64,000 nt of DNA from Argentina anserina (GCF_933775445.1 NC_065874.1:25552501-25616500); one strand, 5' to 3'; shown: positions 22,401-35,757, counted from the first letter of the stretch. Notes: generated from the sequence alone by a model not told the origin. Program-made: numbers and translations.

Positions 22401-23136
22401 CATTATTAGCACGTAATTCTAACCCTGAGTTCGTAGGTCTAGAACCCTAAATTCTGAAGAAGAAAAAAATCTTTTTGCCATGAAAAATTCGACATAAAAA
22501 GATGAAAATCCTTTTAAAAAAATTTCTTCTGTTGAAAAAAAATTGCAGAAAAGACGAAAAAAACAACAACCATAAATTGATTTTGACCCAGGGCACCTAG
22601 AAATCTGCTCTAGGCACCCTTTCTTTTTCTCATTCATGACCGTAGCAACCCACCACGTCGACACCCTCCTAGCGCCACCTAGCGTCGATGACGCATGTCG
22701 CCAAGCTTTTGAACCATCGACAACGACCCCCAGCATCCAACCATCGATGTCGCTGCTACCTTAGATCGACCCAGCGACACCGCCGCATATTCGTGGAATC
22801 GACGACGACTGGATTTTCAAAGATACAAAGCCGGACGCCGGCGAAGAAACCCAATTTTTGGTGTCGCCGATCTGCACACGTAAGGACCCAGAAGACTATG
22901 ATCCTTGTCGAACCTCCTTAGTGTTGTAGCACCGGGAGCTCGACCCGGATCTCAGGGTCCGACTGGTTGATCCTCTCTGACCCAACCCACATGATGAAAT
23001 TACTCGCACGACGATCAAAAGCAAATGACGAGAGTCACTTCGCGACACATTAGTGATATCAAGCATGACCGTGGAAATAGGAAAGAGCAACAATTATATT
23101 ATTTATTTGGCAAACAAACAAGTATGTTTTATTTAA
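22401..23136 (+). other. Decayed 5' interior of the copia element
   Basis: Leader-like sequence followed by a GC-richer stretch (22640-22930). No gag motif is readable. Confidence 0.35.
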
Positions 23137-26100
23137 TGTAATAACCCTAAATTTCATTACAGTATTTGATTCAATTTGAATTCTATTAAGTTATGATTTT
23201 CAGTCTAAATGAATATGATTGTTTGCAAACGTTACGAAACGGGAACGGAAACGTTCCGAGAACGTTTAATAAGAAAACGTTACGTTTCCGAACGAATTTA
23301 TCGACTTTTATTCCGTCGCTCGGTTTCAAAAACTTTCTTCACGAAAGTTGTAGAGCTCGTCGATACGAGTTAGTGGATATGTGACGCGTTCGAAATGGAC
23401 GTCGAACGTAAAAGTTATTAACGAATGAAGTTGGTTTCCGATTTAAGAAACAGGTATAAATATAAATTTTTGGAGTTAGGGTTTCCAGAAATGGAAACCC
23501 TTACCCCGCGCCTCTTTCTCTCTTTCCTTCGTTCTCTCTCTTCTCTCTCACCTCTCCCCGACTCCCTCCCTCTTCCTCAAGCCTCACCGGCGATCTTGTC
23601 GACCGACCCTCCGTAGGCTACACCGCCTATCCCAAAAGGACCGCGCGGCCCTCTGCACCAAACCCTGAACTCGCGCCGCTCTGCTCCGCCGCCAAGAGTC
23701 CTCCCTCTCGCCCCGAGCCTTCCTCGATACCGCGCCGCGATCTCCGCCTCCGAGCTGTCGTGCACCTCACCGTCGCTCCCTGGGACGCCGCAAGACCCTC
23801 AGCTACCACCCTTGAGCACCCCGTGCGTCGTTTCGTCGCCAAGGAGTCGGATCGACAAATGAGGATTATGTGAGAAGCCCGTCGACGAATCGATCGTTTC
23901 CAATACGTTTTGAACTCCGATCTAGGTAAGGTTACATTCAATTCATGGTTGTGATGATTGTGTGATGATTTTGATTGGATTGAGAAGTTTTTGGGGGAGG
24001 ATCGGAGGTGTTGGAGGAAGGTTGAACACCGCCGCCTTAGGCGGCGCGTGGGTGTACGTGAGGTGGTCAGGAGGTGGCCTTAGGCCGTGCAGGGACGGAG
24101 AGAAGGAGGAGGGAGAGAAATGGGGCGGCGGTGGCGTGATACGCGCCGTGATTTGCCTCGGCGCGTGGGCCCCACGCGCGGCCTGCCGGAGGTGGCGCGT
24201 GTGCCACACGCGCCGCCACGTGCGGCGGTGGGAATAGTTTTGACAGAAGGGTATTTTGGTAATTTACTGTGTACGGTAAATGTAAATGTAATTTTTATTT
24301 ACTACGGTAAATGTAATTAAATTTTACCTTCGGTAAATGTAATTATAAATTACTTTCGGTAAATGTAAAAAGTAATTTTGTAAAAGGGTAATTTAGTAAA
24401 TTTTATTTACTGAATTTGTATTTACATTTAAATCGTACGTATACGTACAGAAATACGTATTAATATTTATACGTACAGAAATACGTATTAATATTTATAC
24501 GTACAGAAATACGTATTTTTATTTATACGTACAGAAATACGTATTTAATAATTATACGTACAGAAATACGTATATAATATTTATACGTATAGAAATACGT
24601 ATTTAATAATTATACGTACAGAAATACGTATATAATATTATACGTACAGAAATACGTATATAGTATTTATACGTACAGAAATACGTATATAGTACTTATA
24701 CGTACAGAAATACGTATTAATTGAGTATTGTACAGTAACCGTGAATAGTGAACAGTGAACAGTAACTTCGTATAAACCAAAATTGCTGAACAGTAACCGT
24801 TTATTACTGTTTTGGCATTTAAAGGTTTAACGAAACGATTCTAAACTCCTTTCTTATCTTTTTAAGGTGATCTATTAGCGAGGGAAGGAAATTATCTTCG
24901 GAAATTGTGGGATTCACGCTCAAGTCAATAAGGTGAGTAAAATCTCACTGAATTACGAATCTACCCTCGTGGTGATTCAACATTTTTGCAAGTGTGTTTA
25001 TTTAATGAATTACAACATGTATATAACTTAGTGGACTACGTATATATAGTATAATGGTAATAAATACATATATATATATATAGTTCATTAAATTACATAC
25101 TGTTATTAATTCATTAAAAATAGTCATTTTGGTGACAGAAAAATTGTGCATGTGTGATTTTAATAGTACGATATGATGTGAGATTATCGTACGTAATTTT
25201 TCAGGTGTTTATGAAATATGACATGTATATGATATAGTGGACTATGTATATATTGTATAAATGGTAAATAAATACGAATATATATAGTTTGCTATATAAT
25301 ATACTGTTATGATTTTTATTGTGGATATATTGTGAAAGTTTTAAAACGTACAATATGATGTGAGATTATTGTACATGATTTTATCACGGAAAATGTGAAA
25401 TATTGTGATTTGTCTTCGGACGTGATGTGTGGTACAATATGATGTGAGATTATTGTACATGTGAGGCAAGTCGGAACCTAGCCTTTGGCCGGGCGAAAGT
25501 TACGATACAGTTAGAGCTCTAGTCTGTCTGCCATAGTACTGCATGGGAGGTAACGGGTGGTTATCTGCTCATGGGTACTCAGCTTGTTTTGGATGTTGGG
25601 TGGCGGGTGGTTACCCAACATCAGCGGTATACTAAGTGAGGGGTAACAGATGTGTACCAGCGCTCATTAGTTACCATTTTGTGAAAGTATTAGAGTAACC
25701 AGATGGGTTGCTCGTTTTCTCATGATTTTCATTATACTGTGTTGATGTGGAGTTGTGTCTTTTATGAGACGAGAGTTATTTTAATATTTTACTCATACGA
25801 GCTGTAAAGCTTACCGGGTTTGTGTTGCAATCCCGGTGCACCAATTTCAATGGTGTAGGGGATACTTCCGCAGGTGCTGAGTAGTGGTGATTGAGTGACG
25901 ACTCCGAAGACTCGAAGTCGATCGCATCCAGTCGTAGTGAGGTTCCAGCGTGGATTGTGTGTGAGATTTGGTGTGATTTTATTTTTGAGGTTGTTGTGAG
26001 GATTATACAATTCCATTTGTTATATGTTGAATTATCATTTGGGTTTGTAATAATCGGCTTGACTGAGTTATATTTTAAACTCAGATGTGATCCGCTGCGA

Positions 26101-26192
26101 CATTAAAATGATTTCGATTTCATTGAGATTATTTTGTGTTTAACGATTTTAAGATTTTGAGTTTTTAAGCTCGAAATTTTAGGGTCGTTACA
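23137..26192 (+). mobile_element. 5' LTR (3056 bp) of the long-LTR gypsy family, nested in copia
   Basis: It starts TGTAATAACCC and ends GGTCGTTACA, like the solo LTR at 12475-15433. The initiator-tRNA primer site follows three bases later, so it is a true 5' LTR, not a solo. It carries the same minisatellite (24437-24720), the same three hairpins and a TATAAATA promoter near 23454. The preceding TTTAA (23132-23136) is the candidate target duplication; its partner was not found. Confidence 0.85.
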
Positions 26193-26194
26193 GT

Positions 26195-26206
26195 TGGTAT
26201 CAGAGC
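26195..26206 (+). other. Primer-binding site, initiator methionine tRNA
   Basis: TGGTATCAGAGC is the exact complement of the 3' end of plant initiator tRNA-Met, two bases after the LTR end. It fixes the LTR right boundary and the plus orientation. Confidence 0.9.
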
Positions 26207-27395
26207 CTAAGTGCGGGTTTTTGTAGAAAACTCCCTTCGCGAAAGTCGTAGAGCTCGTCGATACGAATTCGTGGACACGCGACACGCCTAAATCGGAGTT
26301 CGTATAAAGAATTTACGAATCAAAACGTATTTGGGCATTTTTAGAATTTAGTATAAATAGGGGCTTGAAAATGGGAAAAGGGAAGAAGAAAAATCCGAAA
26401 ATTCTAAAGTTTCGCGCCACTGTTCTTCCCGACACCGAGATTTCGCTGGCGCCGTTTTCCGCCGTCCAACCACCGATCGGGGCGCCACCGGTCCCGTTCG
26501 AATCGTCTCGCCGTTGTCTGTCATTTGGTACCAGTCCCGACGCCTGCCGACCGCCGTCCGCCGTGCACGGGGCAACAACGCCCGAAAAATCCGGCAGAAG
26601 TCAACGCCGCCATGCAGCCGTTTTCCGGGGACTCCGGAGCTCGGGGTTATCATCATTCGACTTGGTTCTTCATTCTAAACACAAATCGATTGGAGTTGGG
26701 CGACGAATCGAGCGAGATCGTGATTTGGGAATTCGGTACATTGTTCCGACCTTCCTCTGCTTTTTCCGGCCACTTCCCAGCCGATCTGGGCTTCGACGCC
26801 GTCGTGAAAAAGTGTGTTTTCTTGTGATCTATAACTTTCATCTTGGAGTCGAGTTGATTTGGAGAGGTTAGATATGGGTGGTGATTGGGACCCACGCACA
26901 GCCATTGTGGCGGCGCGTGGTGTTATTTTTTTGGCAGTAGGTTGCTCCTTTGAGTACCATTCGTCGATACGAATTTATCGACGTATTTGGTTGTTGTATG
27001 TTGTTGGTAATTTAGATTATCGTATAAAAGATTAATGTGATTGTTGTGTGTTTGATGGATGATGGTTATAGTGATGGTTGCGTATGTCGGATGTGTTGTT
27101 GTATGTGATATTCGAATCGGAATGGTTATGAGTTTTGCATGATTATGATAAGTGGGTAGGTTGGTGGTAAATGTGAGCGTTTGTGATGCGATATTAACCC
27201 TCGATAGTTGTTGGTTGTGAAGTCGGGTTGTTGTTGAGGGTTGAACTACGAATGGCTTGATCCCTTGTAAAGGGTAAGTAGGCAGCCCAACCAAGGTTTG
27301 GGTGCAGCCACAATTAAATTAGAATAGATTTCGGTTGCTAGTTTTAATTTTGGTTTTAACGCATAATTAGGTTAATTTTTGGGACGGGTCGTCTC
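26207..27395 (+). repeat. Second, diverged LTR-like segment directly after the primer site
   Basis: From about 26215 the sequence repeats the LTR 5' region in diverged form: GTAGAGCTCGTCGATACG, then TATAAATAGGGG near 26352, a GC-rich leader and a GCGCGTGG block. It closes near 27395 after GGACGGGTCGTC. About the first 190 LTR bases are missing. Instead of gag, the retrotransposon therefore runs into a truncated LTR of a related family, giving a scrambled or recombined copy. Confidence 0.55.
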
Positions 27396-30260
27396 ATGAA
27401 AGCTTAGGGGGAGTGGCAAAGCTATAACAGGCTTGCGTGCATGGCCTTGGCAGTTTCGCCGAGTTGTTCCATCCGCCGCCCAGTTTTACCCCCACCAAGA
27501 CGATTAAATAAACAAAAAAAAAAAGAAAAACAATTCTCACAGGAGCCCTGCCGCCCCATGCCTCCCCACACGGATCCCTGCAGCTTCCCCTGCACGGCAC
27601 CCCTGCAACCCCGCGTAGGCACCCCCGCCTAGGCATGTAATTCTATTTTATTGTGTCTTACCAATCATAGTTCTTCATCAAATGGCAATGTGCACACACT
27701 CATGTTCTCATGTGATGTTTATATGTCGTAACGTAAGACTACTTGTCTCTATATTCTTATTTATGAATATGTTAAAGAGACATTGAGTGCATAACTAAAA
27801 GAATTTAAAGTTATTAATAGATTTAGTATTCTAATCCATTGTGACTATGATGACTAGGTCATCACATAGAATCAAAGAGTGATTTAATGCTCACGTTTAA
27901 ATATCTTATGACATTATGATTCAAGTCACATGTTTTTATGCATCAAGAGAACAATTTTTAAACCTATGAATTAGTTTTGTCATAGTAGTTGTCTATATTG
28001 ATGAATTCACAACGGAACCATAAGTAGAATTGTTGAGATGATAAGCTACTTGAAGGCAATATTTATGCCAACATTTATCACCTACAAACTCATTGTGAAA
28101 ATTACATTTCTTATGTATCGCTTCTAATGATACAACATATCTCAAGAGTCGATATCGTGTGAATTGTATTCTTTCACGTTACTATTATTCGGTTTAATGA
28201 ATCGGTGACTCTCATAGACTATTTTTTTAGCAAAGATGTTATACATATCAATATAATTCCTCCAACATAATGGATATGTAATCTATGCATTAACAAGTGT
28301 ATAAGCCCCCTCTATGATCCTTTATTGACTATGCTCAATATCCAAGCTTATTCTTTAGCAAAGTTTAGGAGTAACACTCTCCTACTAAAGAGATTGAGAC
28401 ATTAGATAGAAGCCTAAATTGGCTTCTCATAATTAATTTTGATGTTAAAATATATTGTGGTGATACATATCTCATGGTTAAACTCAAACCATAACACTTA
28501 GATGTTATGGAGCACCCAAACAATGACAAAAAAAATTGAAAAAAGCCTAAACTTTTAGGTTTTTCAGATTGCGGACTTGTCATTGTGAGGACCGGTTTAC
28601 CTATCTTTAGGTGGGCTATTGGGGTAATACTTGCGGCCACCGATTTCTAATGTCCAAGGCTACCTACTCATAAAAGTTGAGGGAATTTGGACACCTGAAA
28701 CATGGTGAACCGCTCGACACAAATGGTGGCTGACCTCCAGCGAGTATTCTGACCGGTTCGGTGCCTTTTTGACTGGTTCCGGAAGTGAGGCCAGTGGCAT
28801 TAGATTCCTAACACCCATGTTTACTTGTTTCTAAAATTTGGTAGCATTTGGGTTTCAAAACGTCAGTGATTCATGGAAGTGTAAAATAGATGTTTGGTAT
28901 TGGTTGTTGATGAAAACAAGCTTCCAACGATAAATCAACGATTCAAACGATAAACTATAGTTTGTAGCGTGTCTTGTTTTACGGTATGAATCTATACCAT
29001 CATCATGGACGTTACGGTTGTAACGGTTAGCATGTTAGTGTTTCAAACCTAACAATATGCTTGGTTGTTAAAAGTTTATGTTAATGGTTTATCGTCCACA
29101 TAGTTTATGTGCCAAATTGTGCCTCCACAAACGCATAATGATGGATATTTTGAAGATAAGTTTTGTCTTTTAATAAGACATGAACTTTCACCTAAATTCC
29201 ACTTATATAAATACTTTAACAGACAATCTTATTTAGTCACTTTTGATGAGCCAGTCTCTTCGTCGTTAGAGAGAGAGAAGAACAAGTTTGTTCAAGTTAA
29301 ACGACTAGGTTTTGTCGTGGTTTGTCCTACTGAACCTTATCATGTTCTTATAAGTCCCATAAATTGAAGTGATGAGATCGGATATACATGATGCAAATAT
29401 ACCATTAAGGATTGATGTCCGAAAAATGGACATGTAGTTACCCCTTGTTGGTGACGTGATGACACCATAAATTTGGTAGATGGTTCTCACGAAAGTGTAA
29501 AGAGACCACTTGGTTCGATAATACTTGTTTAATGCAAGTTATGACACAACTTGATCTATGATCAGTAATACTCACTCGTCACTTTTCTTAGATTATGGTT
29601 ATCATTAAGGAACGCCTCAATGTCAATACTAATCCAAAGAGAGATTTTGAATAATGACAATGTTGAATGAATTGGATGTCGAACCATACATACATACTCT
29701 GTTGAAGCAAAATTCCAACATTTTAGATTGGCCTACATGGAAAACTGCTATTTGGCTGGAATAGATTTGGACGTTGGACCAGAAAGTGACCGAGTCACCT
29801 CTGTCGCCGCCTAGAAAGCCATATGATCCAGTTTAAACAAAGAGATAGGTCCTTGGTTAGGTAATGCCAACACCATAAATGTAAATCCTATCTATTATAC
29901 ATTTGATTCATGTGGTGAGAAAAAGAAGAGTTTAGACTCATATTATGACGTAAACTCTAACAAAAACGCTCTAGAATCAAATATGAGAATGTTTGCTCTC
30001 ATAATGGATGTCGTTGCACTCTATTGCTTTGTCATTTTGGTATTTTTCAAAACAACTGAACTTGTAGCTTATGGTCACATATTATCTTTGTTAGGACAAA
30101 GTTAAGAGATGTTGATAAAGATCCTAAATTGATTGGATTTCACCCAATTCAAGTGTCTTCAGACCATGGAATGTGTTAACTTAATTAGCGTATAGATATT
30201 AAAATGAAGTGTGATGGACTTCTGATGAACTAAGAGTCGACAATACTGTATTTTCGAAGC
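27396..30260 (+). other. Decayed interior of the copia element
   Basis: No domain is recognised. An A-rich run at 27511-27530 and a C-rich segment to 27630 precede AT-rich sequence. Short open frames (for example 29107-29367) resemble nothing I know. Confidence 0.3.
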
Positions 30261-30279
30261 TCTTTGCTCAAAACTCAGA

Positions 30280-30348
30280 GCTCAGCACTTGGCTACCCAG
30301 CGTTTAACTTGGGCACGATAACTGGTACACCAGAGGTGCGTCCTTCCC
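30280..30348 (-). pseudogene. Plastid 23S rRNA fragment (nuclear plastid DNA)
   Basis: The complement strand reads the conserved 23S 3' segment that follows the sarcin-ricin region: GGAAGGACGCACCTCTGG, TACCAGTTATCGTGCCC, AACGCTGGGTAGCCAAGTG. It is about 70 bases with few changes and cannot act as rRNA. With the ndhB pieces just to the right it marks transferred plastid inverted-repeat DNA. Confidence 0.8.
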
Positions 30349-30590
30349 CACGCGCCTATTGCCACAGCTGTAGATATAGGTATTTTGAGAATACGCCTTA
30401 ACGACCGATGGTTAACGATGGCGCTAATGGGCGGTTTTCAATAGAATTTGATCAATCATTTTTTCTGTCGTTAAGGTGGAGAACTTAACCAAGAATTATC
30501 TTTCTTTATCACCAAACAGAACCGGAGAAAGTATACAGAAAAGAGTTCATCCTTTGGAACCATATCACATCTCGGATCTAATGAAATAGG

Positions 30591-30790
30591 AGGATTCCTC
30601 ACTTCTTTCTCTTATTCAAAACCGTGCATAAGACTTTCATCTCGCACGGCTCCTAAGTGATAAAAAAAGAAGAACTCAGCTTCTTTCTTTTTTGATTACC
30701 TTACTCGCATATGTATAAGACCGAATCCATTTGATTTCTAAGAAGGATTACTAATCCTTAACTTTTTGATTGGGGGAATCATTCATCAGT
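30591..30790 (-). pseudogene. Plastid ndhB group II intron 3' part, inverted (nuclear plastid DNA)
   Basis: On the minus strand, GAGCCGTGCGAGATGAAAG followed by TCTTATGCACGGTT is the domain V hairpin of a plastid group II intron. The sequence after it (GAATAAGAGAAAGAAGTGAG) fits the ndhB intron end as I remember it. Orientation is opposite to the ndhB exon that follows, so the plastid DNA was rearranged before or after insertion. Confidence 0.65.
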
Positions 30791-30890
30791 GGTTGGGAAT
30801 GACTGATTTTTCTCAATCTTTTTTATTTTTCTAAAAGAGAAAGTTCAAAACAATTGGGATTTTTTAGAAATTGGATGCAGTTACTAATTC

Positions 30891-31083
30891 ATGATCTTTC
30901 ATGTACAGAATGAAAACTTCATTCTCGATTCTACGATAATTTTTATGAAAGCCTTTCATTTGCTTCTCTTCGATGGAAGTTTTATTTTCCCATAATGTAT
31001 CCTAATTTTTGGCCTAATTCTTCTTCTGATGATCGATTCAACCTCTGATCAAAAAGATATACCTTGGTTATATTTCATCTCTT
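30891..31083 (+). pseudogene. ndhB: Plastid ndhB exon 1 fragment (nuclear plastid DNA)
   Basis: Reading from the ATG at 30891 gives the start of the plastid NADH dehydrogenase-like subunit 2: [12 protein letters not shown], then [17 protein letters not shown], then LMIDSTSDQKDIPWLYF. A GAA-to-TAA change makes an in-frame stop at about 30993, and the similarity ends at 31083. About 100 bases upstream also look like the ndhB leader. It is a dead nuclear copy of a chloroplast gene. Confidence 0.88.
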
Positions 31084-32442
31084 AAACCTTTGACCATCCA
31101 ATCAAATCTTTTTAACTGGATAATGCATGAGAATTCACTTCAAAGACTTTTAATGACTATTACATGGGATAGGTGTAAAACATCTCGTACCTCCATATTC
31201 ATTCACAGAATGAATTAGCATGAGCGACAGCTAAGCGATTATAGCTTATAGCTAGGGCCCTCATTACGCATAGTAATTTACTCATAAACTGTTTGGAGAT
31301 ATGCAATATTGCATGCAGCTATACTTAGGAATGAAATGATCTTAAGAATATTAGGTCTCGAAAGTTATGACAGTCATTGATAATGTTCAACTAATGCTTA
31401 CAAGTATTCCATAAATCAGTCGAAGTCATTAAAATACGTGTTTCCTCCGTACGAGTGACGATAAGTCTTAAGAGATGAAACTCTCCATATTTTAAGTATG
31501 ATATGTGTATGCATGTACTTGTTGTATTATACTTGACTTAACATCTCATTCGATTTAAACTCATAAAGCCAAGATGATGGATGAGTGCGCCCACACATAT
31601 GTTAATGTTTGATCACATCACGTTTATAACATTAAATCATGTATCCCAACATAAAAGACACTTTAATGAAATAATGTCAAAATCTGCTTAGATTCGTAAG
31701 TCAACTTTCATGGGACCTATAGGGTAGCTCATTCATTGGGAAATGGTGAACTTGATATCATTGGAAAGCTCTATGTGTCTACTTTCCTGGGACACCAAGC
31801 ATTTGACCATATCTATTATATTGAGTGAGTTATAACTATTTTAACAAAATAGGACAGATCTGTCTGGAACCTATAGCTAAGTCAACTTCGACTGAGCCTT
31901 GTGATCAGCTCAGAACAAACTTGGTTGTGAACCACATACCAATGAAAAGCTATGTGTGTTTGCTTTCTAGAACTTTTTACGGTTTGGGTATCAAAGATGT
32001 TACGACTGTTTAAGTGCGTGAATGTCATATCACGCGTGAATTTATTTTCATTGCAAACTCTTGTTTTGAGTTTTTATGCAATTCTCTTTATTTTGATCCA
32101 TGTACGAATAATTTTACGTGTTTGATTTAAGAATGTTTGGCGAAATTTGATATTTAAATCATTGACCAATTACTACTTTTGTAGAATGTGAAGAGCATTT
32201 GTATGCGTTATCTATTTAACCTTCGAGATTGAGTTATCGATCATGGGGAGTTGTTTTGCAGATTTCAGGGGAAGTCTCTACCACATGTTATTTTCAATTG
32301 TAGTTGGTGCGTTGTGTTTTTTTTTTTTCATTTCGACTATGCTTTTTATTTTACCCAAGAGATTTTTGTTTTGCTTGGCAAAGTTTTTACCGACGCAACA
32401 GTATTGCACCATGACATATTAGGATCGCGATACAAGAGAGAG
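31084..32442 (+). other. 3' non-coding part of the copia element
   Basis: No coding sequence is recognised. Segments at 31690-32010 share words (CATTGGAAAGCT, GTCTACTTTC) with the antisense copia at 53830-54210, indicating related elements. The block at 32335-32415 is a shared 3' motif. Confidence 0.5.
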
Positions 32443-32641
32443 TGTTGTAGGATAATTACTCTCCGTAATCTTTTCGGTGTATCTTGTCCTAATTAGTATA
32501 TATGTTAATCTAGATAAGGAATGATATATAATCTCTTATTCTACATGATACTCAATGTAATGGCTATATAAATGTCTTCTTATCAATGAATAAAAATGAT
32601 GTTTTTCCATATTCTGATGCGTATTACATTATTCTATAACA
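32443..32641 (+). repeat. Right (3') LTR of the copia element
   Basis: 199 bases, TGTTGTAGGATAATTAC to TCTATAACA, paired with 22205-22400. It is preceded by a purine-rich tract and followed by GTATC, the near-match to the left flank. Confidence 0.75.
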
Positions 32642-35600
32642 GTATCGGTCATTTTCAAAACAAATTGTATGCCAACACGACCATGATTAAACACCCTTGG
32701 TCAGGTTCAAAATTTTGATGAAATTTTAGGAACGATGAAATCTTAAGAACGGAGTTACTCAAATTGTGTACGAATGTTGGATCGAACTTCAAATATTATG
32801 TATGGAAATGTCGTGTAAAATGTTTGGTCGAACTTCAAATATTATGTACCAAAATAAATGTTTTGGAAGTCAGTGTACTTAAATTCATAGTGGGTCCTAA
32901 TAATTTGGCCGGAAAGATATATCAAAACTGATTCATCATTCTATAAGCATGGGTATATTATATATTCATAACATTCACAGTCATAACTCATATCATCGAC
33001 TTGTGCCGCAACAATTATTCTAGAGTTACAGAGACAGTAGTATCTTTTCTATATTCAAATTAGTTTCTTTTTCCTCATAAGAAACTCTTTTTTCTTCTTT
33101 GTTTTGGTCAAACTCATAAGAAACTCTAGGAGCTCAGAAATGAGAGATCTTGATTTACTCACAGACTATACAGCTGCGTGAACTCTTTGAAGCCTAGCCT
33201 GCCCATCTGATATTCTCCTGTCGCTACTCCCTCTGCGACCACGTGGGTCACCCAGCTATATAATCTGCACCACGACATCCCAGCTGTGCCCTAGACCTTC
33301 TTTACTTTGATTGGACTATCACCAGTAACGGCACCAATACCCATGAGATCACCCACACTCCCCAAACCCCTAACTTCTCTCAACCCTCCGATCTCAATCC
33401 AACGCTTCCCACCATATTCTAGTTCCTAACCCTATTCAACCCTAGCCCACGTATACATTACCTTCTGTCTTACGAGCACGGCATCTGCTTTCCCTTTCTG
33501 CGACTTTGTTCAGCATCACCACCACCTTCACCGTCGGATTCGAAACCGACGGCGGGAAGTGTTTGCGCAAGTTAATAACGAGGCGTATAGAACTGGGACT
33601 GGGACTGAGAGTGATGAGAGTGATAGTCACTCTCACACAGGCTTTACCGTACGTTAAGCAACTGGCCGGGGGTTTCAATCGATCAGCTTTATCTTATCGG
33701 TAATCGATGTAACAAAAAACCCTTGTCTGGAAGCAAAAGATCTGGGCGGTTCACGATCAAAGCTGGCCCAAGACGTTGAATACAAAATGCGCAGGTGACG
33801 TAATCTCCAGTGAGCTCGCTGTCCGATATATCTCAGGGCCAACGATGGTGCCAATTATGGTTTTACACGTAGGGTTTCGTGGGTAGAGAAACCTACATGA
33901 AATGGCGGAGGGACCATCTGGAAAAAAAAGACTAGAAGAGAACACTACCATGCTAGAGCTTTGACTGTTTTAATTAGGTTAACCTTAGGATAATTTTTAC
34001 AAGTTGAAGCTTACGGAAACTTGAATTGGAATATTGGATTAATGTGACTTTGAATATCAGATATGCAGAGTTGGACAACATGAACATATTAAGATAGGAT
34101 GGATGTTTGTTAGGTTCAGATAATTGATTCTAAATATATCATAGTAAGACCACACTAATTATTATTTTTATATTAATTCGAAGTGAGTCCATTTAATAGT
34201 CAAGGAGTAAAATGCAATAAGAACATGCCCGAACAGAGAAACCAGCCAAGGCTGAGAAAGAGAGGACAAACTCCCGATAGAAGACTTGTTACATCAACAA
34301 ATATATTGCAAAATCCCTCCGTAGGAGCGATGATAACTCATTTCTTTGCCAGACGGATTTACTTTGTTCGCTAGTATGATGATCAAATACTTGCTGATGA
34401 AATAAAGGTTAATATGCTTTGTTCTAATCCATTTATCTTTATAAATGTCACTGCTAGTTTGTAGAGGTTTGGTTTGAAGTTGCAACTTTAGATTTTTTTG
34501 TAAAATCATATAGAAATAATTGTACGTAGTGTACGATTATCTTTCTTTTTTGCCTCCTTGGATGTTACAAACTAGTATGACTCCCAAGTATGCGTAATAC
34601 GCATGCTACAAACTTTTTGATGAACACAAACTAAAGAGTAAAGACCAAAACCTCAAACCGAAATTCAAATCAAGAGGCAACTCAAATCTTCAAATTATGT
34701 CGGGTTTGGTTATGTACTTGTGTTCTGTTGATAAATGGTGGTGGCAAGTTATTCATTTAAAACAACAAGAATCGCCCAAAAACAAACGAGCTAAGCTTGA
34801 TTGAAAGGAACCTAACACCTCAGACAAACCGGTGCGGCAATCTACTTCCAAGGAAGCGAAAAAGAGAGATCGAGGTGGATAAAAATGACCAGATACTATG
34901 TCGTTGGACAAGGATCGACTGAGCAACATCATTAAATTAGGATTTTATATGCACCAAACTTATTCTTCCATCCGAACACTATTTTGTTTCCCTCGCATGG
35001 CCATATCGGAATTTTGTTGCTACATTTATCGTATTCTTTTTAGACTCTTTTTAATTAGGTATTATGCTATCCCTGTACGTAATTTAATCTTGAATGGTAA
35101 ACTTGAGGGGCATAGAGCTATTTAAACAGTAAATCCCACTCTCTTCCAATGAGGTTCTTCACTCTTGTGTTTACTAGGGCCACCACAGGTTGCCTTCTCT
35201 ATTTCTGTCCACTAGAAATAGAGTTGTTTAAGAGAGTTAGGTTTTTTGTCCACTAGAATTAGAGTTGTAAAATTCCTTGTTTCAAAAACAAATATCTTTA
35301 AAGAAAAAAAGAGGAGGTTTATTCCGGTTCATGGGACCCCTTCTCTCCTAATTCGTCAAATCGTGAAGCAATTCACGGACAACGGAACTTCCTTACCGTA
35401 AGATTATTCGCTGTTATATCAAACGGCATCAGCATCAATTTACAAGGACAACCAGATGAAGTACCTTCCTCTGCAACAACATCAAAAAGCTTGAACGCCA
35501 GCTATTTCCCTTCCACACAATTATTTGTCTCTCTGAAGCTCATATTCTCTTCTAACAGTATCTGTCAACTCCACAAATCCCTTCACCGGAAAAAAATAGA

Positions 35601-35757
35601 TTCGGATCCGTGCTCTAACGGGTCGTCTCTGAATCGAGATCCGACAAACGAACGTCCAAAACTTCTTTTCACAGGTAATTAAGGGCAGCAGTACGTAGTA
35701 AATTGAATTTTCTGCAGTAGGTTGGAGTGTTCATGTACTCTGATGAGATCTGTGCAG
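32642..35757. other. Region upstream of the BEL1-like gene
   Basis: No gene is confirmed. A GC-richer stretch at 33170-33960 has open frames on both strands but no recognisable domain. 35460-35680 is CT-rich and ends CACAG|GTAATT, which could be a 5' UTR exon and donor of the downstream gene. Confidence 0.35.

Larger units (their letters stand above)
22205..32641 (+). mobile_element. Ty1/copia element with 0.2-kb LTRs and nested insertions
   Basis: The left LTR (22205-22400) and right LTR (32443-32641) share the TGTTGTAG start, the TTACTCTC(T/C)GTAATC segment, the TTATCAATGAATAAA segment and an AACA end. Flanks GTATA and GTATC match at four of five bases, consistent with a target duplication. 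A purine run AAGAGAGAG precedes the right LTR. A 3' non-coding block (about 32335-32415: TTTTACCCAAGAG then TTTTTACCGACGCAAC) recurs in the antisense copia at 53440-53545. No gag or pol domain can be read inside; the interior is decayed and holds a nested gypsy LTR pair and plastid DNA. Confidence 0.75.

Noticed and set aside
26365..26871. 168-codon plus frame in the second LTR-like segment
   Set aside because: GC-rich leader of an LTR, with overlapping open frames on both strands and no domain.
33170..33960. Possible gene upstream of the BEL1-like gene
   Set aside because: Short frames on both strands, no start-to-stop model with splice sites, no recognisable domain.
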